64,000 nt of DNA from an uncultured Oscillospiraceae bacterium. Lineage in GTDB: Bacteria; Bacillota; Clostridia; Oscillospirales; Acutalibacteraceae. The position numbers were made by a program, and so were the translations under genes. Positions within the stretch are counted from its first letter, which is position 1; each line of letters begins with the position of its first letter. The stretch covers positions 35,142 to 99,141 of the forward strand of contig UQBX01000005.1 of the NCBI GenBank assembly GCA_900539425.1, given 5' to 3'. The notes beneath the pieces are model-generated. The model searched no databases. It was not told the DNA's origin and worked only from the letters and a program-made list of their open reading frames with translations. This document shows positions 28,490 through 36,670 of this stretch, piece by piece.

Positions 28490-28870
28490 ATGGAAACCAA
28501 ATTTTACTATTGTCCCACTTGTAAAAACATAATTACAAAAATAGAGGATAAAAATATGCCTGTGGTTTGCTGTGAGCATAATATGAAACTTATGGAGCCG
28601 TGCACATCTGACGGCGCCGAGGAAAAGCATGTGCCAGTGATAGAGCAAAACGGCAACAAAGTTACCGTAAAAGTGGGGGAGACGGAACATCCGATGACAA
28701 AGGATCACCTGATATCATGGATAGTGCTCAGCACGGATAAGGGCTTTCAGATAAAGTATCTTTCTCACAATGATAAACCGCATGCCGTGTTTTATGTAGC
28801 GGACGGGGAAACACCCTTGTCGGCTGTTGCGTATTGTAATATTCACGAACTGTGGAAAACGAAAATATGA
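28490..28870 (+). CDS. Desulfoferrodoxin (2Fe superoxide reductase)
   Basis: A 126-residue protein that reduces superoxide to hydrogen peroxide in anaerobes. The N-terminal desulforedoxin centre has Cys8, Cys11, Cys27 and Cys28. The catalytic iron site is complete: the EKHVP motif (Glu45, Lys46, His47), His67 (EHPM), His73, Cys116 and His119 (CNIHELW). ATG 28490 follows AAAGGAGT; an earlier in-frame start lacks support. Electrons are expected from the rubredoxin domain encoded divergently. Confidence 0.93.
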   Translation: METKFYYCPTCKNIITKIEDKNMPVVCCEHNMKLMEPCTSDGAEEKHVPVIEQNGNKVTVKVGETEHPMTKDHLISWIVLSTDKGFQIKYLSHNDKPHAVFYVADGETPLSAVAYCNIHELWKTKI

Positions 28871-28888
28871 TCATCGCATATTTGAAAT

Positions 28889-28920
28889 AAAAAAGGACGC
28901 GTATCGGCGCGTCCTTTTTT
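28889..28920 (+). terminator. Bidirectional terminator after desulfoferrodoxin
   Basis: Left arm 28889-28901 (AAAAAAGGACGCG) pairs with 28908-28920 (CGCGTCCTTTTTT), loop TATCGG, with T-runs on both strands. It also serves the convergent gene ending at 28924. Confidence 0.9.
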
Positions 28921-28923
28921 GTG

Positions 28924-29580
28924 TCAGTTAAACATATTATACATTGAGTTTTTGTGCATTTCATCTAAAATTATTTCGCTCGCTTTTTCAACAAAACAGT
29001 CAAATTCTTGCTTGTCTGTGTAGAAAAATTCCACGTTTTCAGGCTCTTTATCTTTATAAAATTCAACTATATTTTTCATCTGGAGCGCTATTTCTCCATG
29101 CCTGTATATGGGAGGATAATTCTCACTGAACGGTCTGTAATTTTTAAAATCCTCAAATGCGGGGCTTTTATTTTCGGCAAAAAAAGCGTAATCGGCGTCA
29201 TACCATTCTCTTTTCACACGTTTTGACAGACCCGGATGCTCTCTGTAAAGACCGAATTTATTTTCAATCGGTATGCTTACAAGCCGGCTGAAAAGGCAGT
29301 CTGTCAGCAGATGGGCATAATATCCCGCATAGAATGATCTTTTTTTGAAATCGGTTTCGTTTTTTATGAAGTTTTCAAAAATATAATTATAGTCGCAGTC
29401 GCTCTTGTTCCACATCTTCGTCAAATGTGTTATTTCAGTAGGCGGGTCATATCCGCCCTCTTTTTTTCTAATACCGCAGTCGGGAGCAATACTGCCTATT
29501 ATGAAATATTCACGGTCAATTTTCTTTAATTGTTTCAGAATTTCGTCTGCTATTCTGAAATGCATGCCCCATGTTGCCGT
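28924..29580 (-). CDS. Zinc-dependent phospholipase C-like protein, possible ACG start
   Basis: A 213-218 residue protein resembling the zinc-dependent phospholipase C / S1-P1 fold family. It shows MHFRIAD at the start, IIGSIAPDCG, ITHLTKMW and the helix SFYAGYYAHLLTDCLF, with His and Asp residues suited to metal binding. No signal peptide is seen, so it is probably cytoplasmic, and its substrate is unknown. The frame continues upstream of the first ATG (29565) through GMHF preceded by TATW to an ACG at 29580-29578, which has an AAGGGGG ribosome binding site 7 nt upstream; the ATG at 29565 has none. Initiation at ACG, or loss of the original ATG, is inferred. Confidence 0.7.
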   Translation of the reverse strand, partial: TATWGMHFRIADEILKQLKKIDREYFIIGSIAPDCGIRKKEGGYDPPTEITHLTKMWNKSDCDYNYIFENFIKNETDFKKRSFYAGYYAHLLTDCLFSRLVSIPIENKFGLYREHPGLSKRVKREWYDADYAFFAENKSPAFEDFKNYRPFSENYPPIYRHGEIALQMKNIVEFYKDKEPENVEFFYTDKQEFDCFVEKASEIILDEMHKNSMYNMFN

Positions 29581-29592
29581 AAAATTACCCCC

Positions 29593-30648
29593 TTATAAAA
29601 TCTGCCATGGTTTCCTGTTTTTGTATTCCACGTATCCGTGCCTTTGCTTATATTTTGGCAAAACCGAATACGGCAGCAGATCAAATTCAGAAAGAATTTC
29701 AGTGTCATAATCTTTATGGCTGTTTTCATACACGGTGATGCTTCTTGCACCGTGATTCCAGCCGTAACTATAGTAGCCTGCGGCAGGAACGGCGCAAAGA
29801 TCTGTTCCGTCAACTCTGCCCAGATAATCGTTTGTGTGGTCGTGCCCGAAAAACGCGCACAGAATATCACCCTGTGTTTTCCATGTGTTAAACTGATTGT
29901 GCGGTGTGTTTGAGCAGCAGGGTGCTTCCCTGAACTTGCCCTGCCGATTTTTGTATCCTTTGTAAAATCCTTTAAACAGCGCCGAACCGCCTGTTACGCT
30001 GCCGGGAACAAACATGGGGTGTTTTTTCATAAGGCGGTAAACTTCGGGTACGGGAATATGCTGAAACAGAAAAGACGGAACCGGAGCACCGCCGTTTTGC
30101 TCTTTCAGTTCTTCGGATTTTTTTATATACCATTCATTTTGATCTGCCTGCACATATCCGTAGCCGCCGTTGTTGTCATAAGTGCCTGAATCCATAAGCC
30201 AAAGGTTGAATGCAGTCTTTTTGCCGTCAGAGCTGATTATTGGCAGGTTGTATGTGCAAACTCCCGATACAGGCTCTCCTTTTACGGCAAGGCAAAGCGG
30301 GCTTTTCTGAAACTCCTCAAGTATGAATTCTTTTGCCTCTTTTTCCTCAAATCCGCATTTGTGAACAAGACCCTCGTGATCGTGATTACCGAAAACAAGC
30401 GCAAAGGGAATATCTTTTTCGCTTATAGGTTCAAGCAGTGCTTTTACCGCTGCTTTTGTGCGTTTTGGTGTAACACCTTCAAAATCGCCTGCAATATTGT
30501 CCCCAAGCAGGATTATGAGGTCGGGTGAAGTCTTTTCAATTGAGTATCGAATAATGTCTGTAGTTTCTTTCTGCGGATTATCTGTATCCTGTGCGTCCGC
30601 AATTGCAAGAATGCTGAATTCACCGTTTTCCCTGAATTTAAGTTCCAT
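29593..30648 (-). CDS. Calcineurin-like metallophosphoesterase
   Basis: A 351-residue protein with the dinuclear-metal phosphoesterase motifs: DAQDT near residue 18 (in the place of Asp-x-His), LLGDN near residue 47, GNHDHE near residue 86, and the C-terminal FGHDHTND near residue 265. It lacks a signal peptide and is probably cytoplasmic. The substrate is not predictable. It ends 12 nt before the phospholipase-like start, so the two form a transcript, and the ribosome binding site of that gene abuts its stop codon. Confidence 0.85.
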   Translation of the reverse strand: MELKFRENGEFSILAIADAQDTDNPQKETTDIIRYSIEKTSPDLIILLGDNIAGDFEGVTPKRTKAAVKALLEPISEKDIPFALVFGNHDHEGLVHKCGFEEKEAKEFILEEFQKSPLCLAVKGEPVSGVCTYNLPIISSDGKKTAFNLWLMDSGTYDNNGGYGYVQADQNEWYIKKSEELKEQNGGAPVPSFLFQHIPVPEVYRLMKKHPMFVPGSVTGGSALFKGFYKGYKNRQGKFREAPCCSNTPHNQFNTWKTQGDILCAFFGHDHTNDYLGRVDGTDLCAVPAAGYYSYGWNHGARSITVYENSHKDYDTEILSEFDLLPYSVLPKYKQRHGYVEYKNRKPWQIL

Positions 30649-30786
30649 ATCTTTTGGCGGGGTGCGTGCCGTATATTTTCGGTATTGCCGCGCCCCGTGC
30701 CCCCTCTCAGCTTTATTTTAGTCTACCGGCATTATAAAATCAACATCAAATCCATTTATTTCATCTTTCCTATTGTGAACAGTTTG

Positions 30787-30815
30787 TTGACTACTTTATA
30801 TTTTTATATTATAAT
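30787..30815 (+). promoter_or_regulatory. Promoter of the exopolysaccharide island
   Basis: TTGACT at 30787-30792 and TATAAT at 30810-30815 are 17 bp apart in an AT-rich stretch. Transcription near 30822 would leave a leader of about 70 nt before the aldolase gene. Confidence 0.75.
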
Positions 30816-30891
30816 TATTTTTAAATTATATAATATATTAAAATTTTATTTATTTTGGTAAATTAGTAGTTTAATAGTTGCGGATGAGAAT

Positions 30892-31716
30892 ATGTTAAAA
30901 CTGATGTATATTACAAACAGCCCCGAAATCGCTTCGATAGCTCAGAGTGCGGGGGCTGACAGAATTTTTATAGATATGGAGTACATAGGCAAAGAGGAAC
31001 GGCAAAAAGGTATGGATACCGTTAAAAACCACCACACCGTTTCCGACGTCAAAGCCGTAAGAAAAGTTCTTGACAAGTCACAATTGCTTGTACGAGTTAA
31101 TCCGATACACGAAAATTCAGAGCAGGAGATCAATACTGTTATAAACGCCGGCGCAGATATCGTTATGCTCCCCATGTGGAAAAGCGCAGGTGAGGTTGAG
31201 AAGTTTGCCGATATTGTGGGAGACAGGGCAAAAAAAATGCTGCTTCTTGAAACCAAGGAAGCTTGGCAATGTCTTGATGATGTGCTTAAACTAGGCTGTG
31301 CCGATGAAATACATATAGGGCTCAATGATCTCAGAATAAGCACGGGTAAAAAATTTATATTTGAGCCTGTTGCAGACGGTACTGTGGAGAGTATTTTTGA
31401 GATAATAAAGCCTTACGGTGTTCCGTGCGGCTTCGGCGGCTTCGGTATGCCGGGCGAGGGGCTTTTGTTAGCCGATCTTATAATTGCCGAGCATTACAGG
31501 CTTGGCTCTTCAATGGCTATCCTTTCACGGTCTTTCTGTGATCTTAATGTGTTTAAAACGCAGGAGGATATAAGAAAACGCTTTGAAAGCGGTATAAAAA
31601 AGATCAGAAGTTTTGAAGAATTTCTTCAGTCACAGAATGCTGATTACTTTGCAGCAAGGCACAATGAAACAATGGAGAGTGTAAATAAAATTATCTCAGG
31701 TGATAGCTTTGTATAA
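30892..31716 (+). CDS. HpcH/HpaI-family aldolase
   Basis: A 274-residue TIM-barrel enzyme of the HpcH/HpaI aldolase/citrate lyase family, which splits or forms 4-hydroxy-2-oxo acids from pyruvate and an aldehyde with a divalent metal. Visible family features are FIDMEYIG near residue 23, the LVRVNPIH strand, LLLETKEAW with the metal-binding Glu and IHIGLNDLR with the metal-binding Asp. Its place at the head of an exopolysaccharide operon is unusual and suggests synthesis of an acidic precursor. The ribosome binding site is weak (GGATGAG). Its 3' end overlaps the sugar transferase. Confidence 0.8.
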   Translation: MLKLMYITNSPEIASIAQSAGADRIFIDMEYIGKEERQKGMDTVKNHHTVSDVKAVRKVLDKSQLLVRVNPIHENSEQEINTVINAGADIVMLPMWKSAGEVEKFADIVGDRAKKMLLLETKEAWQCLDDVLKLGCADEIHIGLNDLRISTGKKFIFEPVADGTVESIFEIIKPYGVPCGFGGFGMPGEGLLLADLIIAEHYRLGSSMAILSRSFCDLNVFKTQEDIRKRFESGIKKIRSFEEFLQSQNADYFAARHNETMESVNKIISGDSFV

Positions 31717-32377
31717 ATATTTTAAACGATTTTGCGATTTTACCGTATCGCTTTTAGCGCTGATAATTCTTTCACCGCTTTTTGCAATCGTGGCAATCGC
31801 AATAAAGGCGGAGTCAAAAGGCCCCGTCATTTTTAAACAGGAAAGACTCGGGCTGGGCGGAAAAGTGTTTCTGATTTACAAATTCCGTTCAATGTGTGTA
31901 GGCGCAGAGCATACAGGCACGGGGCAGTATTCTTTTGCAGGAGATCCGCGGGTAACAAAGGTCGGCAAAATTTTAAGGGCAACAAGTATTGACGAACTTC
32001 CCCAGCTTATCAATGTAATCAAAGGAGAAATGTCAATAGTCGGTTTCCGTCCGCCGCTTACATATCATCCGTGGCCTATAGAAGAGTATACTCCTTTTCA
32101 GAAGAGAATGTTTCTTGTAAGGCCGGGAATAACAGGCTGGGCGCAGGTGAACGGCAGAAAAGACGTCGAGTGGCACGAGCGTATCCGCCTCAATGTTTAT
32201 TATGCGGAAAATATAAGCCTTTTCCTTGATTTAAAAATTATTTTTAAAACAGTGCTACAAGTATTAAAAAACGAAGATAATGTAAATGTTACCGTTACTG
32301 TAAGAGGCACGGCAGCAGATGAGAATGCTCAGGTTGATGAAGAAGACAAATCGGTCGTTAGCGAACGGAGCGTATAA
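31709..32377 (+). CDS. Undecaprenyl-phosphate sugar phosphotransferase (PglC/WcaJ-core type)
   Basis: Monotopic membrane enzyme of about 222 residues that transfers a sugar-1-phosphate from a nucleotide sugar to undecaprenyl phosphate, starting repeat-unit assembly. It has an N-terminal hydrophobic reentrant helix (residues 10-30), then KFRSM, the catalytic DELPQL pair and VGFRPP, and the C-terminal RPGITGWAQVNGR motif. The C-terminal 30 residues are a polar, acidic extension. TTG 31709 is favoured with AGGTG at 31698-31702; GTG 31700 would add three residues. It overlaps the aldolase gene by 8 nt. Confidence 0.92.
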   Translation: MYKYFKRFCDFTVSLLALIILSPLFAIVAIAIKAESKGPVIFKQERLGLGGKVFLIYKFRSMCVGAEHTGTGQYSFAGDPRVTKVGKILRATSIDELPQLINVIKGEMSIVGFRPPLTYHPWPIEEYTPFQKRMFLVRPGITGWAQVNGRKDVEWHERIRLNVYYAENISLFLDLKIIFKTVLQVLKNEDNVNVTVTVRGTAADENAQVDEEDKSVVSERSV

Positions 32378-33396
32378 TGAATTTTAATGTTGAGTATCTG
32401 AAAGAAAAAATTTCATGTTTGCTTATGGCTCACGGGCTTGAGCAAAATCAGGCGGTTGTTACTGCTGATTGCTTTGTAACTGCAGATGCTTGCGGAGTTA
32501 AAACACACGGACTTTCCGTTTTGCGCGCCCATATTAATAAAATCGACAAAGGCTTTTATAATCTAAACCCGAATATAAGAATTGAAAAAAGCACACATGC
32601 TTTTGCTGTGGTGAATTCAGATAATTCTATCGGCCCGTTTTCCGCTGATTTTTGCATGAAGCTTGCTGTTGAAAATGCAAAAAAGGAAGGCATATACACG
32701 GTCTTTTCAAATAACTGTAATACATATGGCCCTGCTTTTTATTACACAAAACTTGCAGCAGATGAGGGGCTGATCGGTATTACTTGCTGCAATACACCGG
32801 CGGCTATGGCACCTTGGGGGAGTTATGAAAAGCTTATTGGAACTAACCCGTTTGCAGCAGGAATTCCGGGCAAAAAAAGCGGCCCTGTACTTCTTGATTT
32901 TGCAACAAGCAAGGTTGCTAAGTCAAAAATAAATCAGGCAAGACTTTCAGGAAATCAAATACCTCAGGATTGGGCGCTTGATATAAACGGCAATAAGACC
33001 ACAGATCCTCTTGAAGCAATCAAAGGTGTTGTGCTTCCGATGGCTGATTATAAGGGATACGGAATTGCCCTTGTTATTGATATGTTGTCCGGCGTGCTTT
33101 CAGGCGCGGCATATGCTGATGGGGTGAATAAATTTTATTCTGAGGACGGAAAGCCGATGAATGTTGGGCAGCTTTTTGTTGCAATAGATCCCCAAATAAT
33201 TGCAAACGATGAATTTTACAGTCATGTAGATGAGTATATAGACAAAATCCATATGTGTAAATCTGCAGACGGCATAGCTCCGCTGTATCCGGGGGAAAGA
33301 AAAAATATAAATTATGAAAAAGCCTTACTATCAGGCATTGAGTATTCTGATTCGGAAGCGGAAAATATTGAAACTCTTTTAAAGGAAATACAGTGA
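32377..33396 (+). CDS. Ldh-family (malate/L-lactate/ureidoglycolate-type) NAD(P)-dependent dehydrogenase
   Basis: A 339-residue oxidoreductase of the type II malate/lactate dehydrogenase family, which reduces 2-oxo acids or cyclic imines. The catalytic THGLS motif is near residue 46. The nucleotide-binding stretches GTNPFAAGIPG and LDFATSKVAKSKI and the closing PMADYKGYG are visible. It shares one base with the sugar transferase stop, so aldolase, transferase and reductase are coupled. It could reduce the 2-oxo acid made by the aldolase; that is inference from adjacency. Confidence 0.85.
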   Translation: MNFNVEYLKEKISCLLMAHGLEQNQAVVTADCFVTADACGVKTHGLSVLRAHINKIDKGFYNLNPNIRIEKSTHAFAVVNSDNSIGPFSADFCMKLAVENAKKEGIYTVFSNNCNTYGPAFYYTKLAADEGLIGITCCNTPAAMAPWGSYEKLIGTNPFAAGIPGKKSGPVLLDFATSKVAKSKINQARLSGNQIPQDWALDINGNKTTDPLEAIKGVVLPMADYKGYGIALVIDMLSGVLSGAAYADGVNKFYSEDGKPMNVGQLFVAIDPQIIANDEFYSHVDEYIDKIHMCKSADGIAPLYPGERKNINYEKALLSGIEYSDSEAENIETLLKEIQ

Positions 33397-33400
33397 TTAT

Positions 33401-34537
33401 ATGAAAATTTTGTTTTCAGCAACAACAAGAAGCCATATCGGGCAGTTTCATATGCCGTTTATACGCGAACTGAAAAAGATGGGGGTCACTGTGGATGCCG
33501 CCTATAAAGATAATTCGGCGGACAAGCCCGGTCTTGATCTTTCTGATATAGACAATGTGTTTGAAGTTCCTTTTTCAAGAAGTCCGTATTCTTTTTCAAA
33601 TGTAAAAGCATATTTTGCTCTTAAAAGAATTATAGAAAACGGGGGCTATGATGCGGTTCACTGCCACACTCCCATGGGCGCTGTTGTTACAAGGCTGGCT
33701 TCAAAAGGGCTCCGCAAAAAAGGACTTAAAGTAATATATACTGCCCACGGTTTTCATTTCTACAAAGGCGTGTCAAAAAAGAATTGGCTTCTTTTTTATA
33801 CGGTTGAAAAGTTTCTCTCAAAATATACCGATGTGCTGATAACAATTAACGAAGAAGATTACAAATGCGCCCGAAACGGCGGCTTCAAAGCAGGCAAAAT
33901 ATATAAAATACACGGGGTGGGTGTTGATGTTGATAAATTCACACCGCTTACCGAAGACGAAAAGGTTCATTTAAGAAAATCATTCGGATTTACGGATAAT
34001 GATTTTCTCATCATTTATCCTGCCGATTTCTGCCACAGAAAAAATCAGCCCATGCTTTTAAAGGCGTTTGCGCAGGTATACTCAAAATACCCCAATGCAC
34101 GGCTTTTACTTTGCGGGCAGGATACTGAATCTGATGAAATGAAAAGCCTTGCCGTGTCACTCGGAGCAGAAAACGGCGTCTCATTTCTCGGATACAGGCG
34201 TGATATAAATAATCTGGTAGGTATGAGCGACGTTTCTGTTTCTTCAAGCCGCCAGGAAGGGCTGCCTGTGAATATCATAGAGGCTATGGCAATGGGCAAT
34301 GCCGTTGTTGCAACCGATGTGCGCGGAAATAACGATCTTGTAAAAGACGGCGAAAACGGTTTCCTTGTTGAGCCGGATAATTCAGAGCAGATGGCACAGC
34401 GCCTTATACAGCTGATTGAAAACAGAGAACTTGTTGAAAAATTCGGAAGCGAAGGATATTCAGAGGTGAAAAAATACTCTGTTGAAAACGTAAACAGGGA
34501 ACTTAAAGAAATATATAAAGAACAGGGCTTACTATGA
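33401..34537 (+). CDS. GT4-family glycosyltransferase (EpsD-like)
   Basis: A 378-residue GT-B enzyme. The N-terminal acceptor domain has HCHTPMG and TAHGFHFYKG, as in EpsD-type transferases, and the C-terminal nucleotide-sugar domain has the SRQEGLPVNIIEAMAMG signature near residue 285. It adds a sugar to the lipid-linked intermediate on the cytoplasmic face. It starts 4 nt after the dehydrogenase and overlaps the next gene (ATGA). Confidence 0.9.
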   Translation: MKILFSATTRSHIGQFHMPFIRELKKMGVTVDAAYKDNSADKPGLDLSDIDNVFEVPFSRSPYSFSNVKAYFALKRIIENGGYDAVHCHTPMGAVVTRLASKGLRKKGLKVIYTAHGFHFYKGVSKKNWLLFYTVEKFLSKYTDVLITINEEDYKCARNGGFKAGKIYKIHGVGVDVDKFTPLTEDEKVHLRKSFGFTDNDFLIIYPADFCHRKNQPMLLKAFAQVYSKYPNARLLLCGQDTESDEMKSLAVSLGAENGVSFLGYRRDINNLVGMSDVSVSSSRQEGLPVNIIEAMAMGNAVVATDVRGNNDLVKDGENGFLVEPDNSEQMAQRLIQLIENRELVEKFGSEGYSEVKKYSVENVNRELKEIYKEQGLL

Positions 34538-35607
34538 GAGTTTTACACATGATTCCCGATATAGGCATAGCAAACGGAGTAATGAGCGTTATACTCAATT
34601 ACTTTAAAGCAATGCCCGAAGATATAAAATTTGACGTGTGTTATTTTGCCGAAAAAGAAAAGACACGTCAGGCGGATATTGAAAGCCTTGGGGGCAGAGT
34701 GTTTAAAATCCCCGCTCCGTCGCCAAAAGGTCTGCTCAGGCGCGATATGAGCACTTTTTTTGCTCAGCATAAAGGTGAGTGGCAGGCGCTTCATATCCAC
34801 GCCCCTCATTTTGCAGTGTTTATGGCGCCTCAGGCAAAAGCGGCGGGCATTAAAAAAATTTGCTGTCATTGCCATTCCACCTGTTTTTCGCTTAAAGGCA
34901 ATCAGGCAAGGAATAAAATATTAAGCTTATATTCTCGGCGTTTTGTAAAAACAAAATTTGCCTGCAGCATAGCAGCAGGCAGCTTGTGGTACGGCGGCAG
35001 TGATTTTACTGTTTTGAATAATGCCATTGACTGCTCCGAATATGCCTTTAATGAGGAAAAAAGAAATGCCGTCAGGCAAAAAATGGGCTTAAATGATTCG
35101 TTTGTGGCAGGGCATATCGGCAGAACGGATATCCCGCAAAAAAATCATCATCAGCTTATCAAGATATTTTCTGAGATAAAAAAGAAAAACAGCAGTTCAA
35201 AGCTTTTGCTTATGGGCGCGGAAAAAACAGATGAGCTGTTTGAACTATGCAAAAGTCTCGGCGTTGAAAACAGCGTTGAATTTCTTGGGTGCAGAACTGA
35301 TATATCTCAGCTTCTTCAGGCGTGTGATGTGTTTTTATTCCCCTCAACAAATGAGGGCCTTCCCGTTTCTTTGATAGAAGCGCAGGCGGCAGGGCTTCCC
35401 GTAATAATGTCCGATACAATAACAGATGAGGTCTGCATTACGGATGAGATTTGCAGATTACCGCTTGATAGCGCTCCCGGTATTTGGGCTGAGAAAGCTT
35501 TGGAGAGCAAAGAAAACGCCAGAAAGAATAATTTAGAATTTATGAAAACGGCGGGCTGGGATATATATGATGCCGCAGAAAAGCTTGCCGCTTATTATAG
35601 AGGTTGA
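34534..35607 (+). CDS. GT4-family glycosyltransferase (EpsF-like)
   Basis: A 357-residue GT-B enzyme. The N-terminus has MIPDIGIANGVMSVI, resembling EpsF proteins, followed by HCHST near residue 113, AGHIGR at about residue 190 and the donor-binding STNEGLPVSLIEAQAAG near residue 270. It is translationally coupled to the preceding transferase by ATGA. Specificity is not predictable. Confidence 0.9.
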   Translation: MRVLHMIPDIGIANGVMSVILNYFKAMPEDIKFDVCYFAEKEKTRQADIESLGGRVFKIPAPSPKGLLRRDMSTFFAQHKGEWQALHIHAPHFAVFMAPQAKAAGIKKICCHCHSTCFSLKGNQARNKILSLYSRRFVKTKFACSIAAGSLWYGGSDFTVLNNAIDCSEYAFNEEKRNAVRQKMGLNDSFVAGHIGRTDIPQKNHHQLIKIFSEIKKKNSSSKLLLMGAEKTDELFELCKSLGVENSVEFLGCRTDISQLLQACDVFLFPSTNEGLPVSLIEAQAAGLPVIMSDTITDEVCITDEICRLPLDSAPGIWAEKALESKENARKNNLEFMKTAGWDIYDAAEKLAAYYRG

Positions 35608-35612
35608 AAATT

Positions 35613-36599
35613 ATGCCGCGTTTCAGTATTATAGTTCCCGTTTATAATGTTGAAGAGTATTTATCAGAATGTGTTGAAAGTGTTGTTTCTCAAACTTTCA
35701 CTGATTGGGAACTTATTCTTGTTGATGACGGCTCTCCCGATAACTGCCCTCGCTTTTGTGACGAATGGGCTTTAAAGGATCAAAGAATTAAAACTATTCA
35801 CAAAGCTAACGGCGGAGCTTCTTCTGCAAGGAATAAGGGGCTTGAGGTCAGCACGGGCGAGTATGTGCTTTTTCTTGACGGCGATGATTTTTACAATGAT
35901 AAAAACACACTGAAAACTTTTGATGAAAAACTAACCGAAAGCGATACAGATGTGTTAATATTCGGATGCACTGATTTTAATATGAACACCGGTGAAACTG
36001 TTGTTTCCAGAACGGGTTATGATATTGATTTGATTGAGCAGGGAGATTATTTTCACACTATGCATTATCTGCTCTCAAACAAAATGATACCGGGCGGCCC
36101 AACGATTTTTTGCTTTAAAAAGAGTATCGCTGTGGATAATTCTGTTTCCTTTAAAGAGGGAATTCAAGATGAGGATTATGATTTTGTTTTAAGTATTTTT
36201 ACTTCATGTAAAAGCATTTCTGCCATTGATGATCCTTTTTATTCATACAGAAAAGGCAGATCGGATTCGGTAACTGGCAGTGCAAGTATAAAAATGATTT
36301 ACGGTATTGAATATACCTTAAACAAATGGATAGATGAAAGCGAAAAAATAGAAAATCAAGTTTTAAAAAATGATATTTTAAATTATGTGGCGTTTATTTA
36401 TTCAACGGGATTTGTAATTTGCGGAAGAATGAAAAGAAAGCAAAGAAAAGAAGCTTTAAAAATAATGAACAAATACAAATCCGTGCTGAATTACGCCTAT
36501 TGGAAAAAGCCTAAAACAGCAAAATTCGCTGTTAAAATCATAGGCAGTGATTTGTTTTCTGTTTTGGCAGCAAAATATTTTTCACTTACTCATATTTAG
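35613..36599 (+). CDS. GT2-family glycosyltransferase
   Basis: A 328-residue GT-A enzyme. It begins FSIIVPVYNVEEYL, with LVDDGSPDNCP near residue 38 and the metal-binding DGDD near residue 90. The C-terminal region, rich in Lys and aromatic residues, is likely membrane-associating. ATG 35613 is preferred to a TTG at 35604. It is the last gene before a 71-bp gap. Confidence 0.9.
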   Translation: MPRFSIIVPVYNVEEYLSECVESVVSQTFTDWELILVDDGSPDNCPRFCDEWALKDQRIKTIHKANGGASSARNKGLEVSTGEYVLFLDGDDFYNDKNTLKTFDEKLTESDTDVLIFGCTDFNMNTGETVVSRTGYDIDLIEQGDYFHTMHYLLSNKMIPGGPTIFCFKKSIAVDNSVSFKEGIQDEDYDFVLSIFTSCKSISAIDDPFYSYRKGRSDSVTGSASIKMIYGIEYTLNKWIDESEKIENQVLKNDILNYVAFIYSTGFVICGRMKRKQRKEALKIMNKYKSVLNYAYWKKPKTAKFAVKIIGSDLFSVLAAKYFSLTHI

Positions 36600-36670
36600 T
36601 TAAAAAACTATCAATATAAAGAATTGCTTGTTTCTTGTAAACTAAACATTTAAGAAAGGAGGTCGTCATT

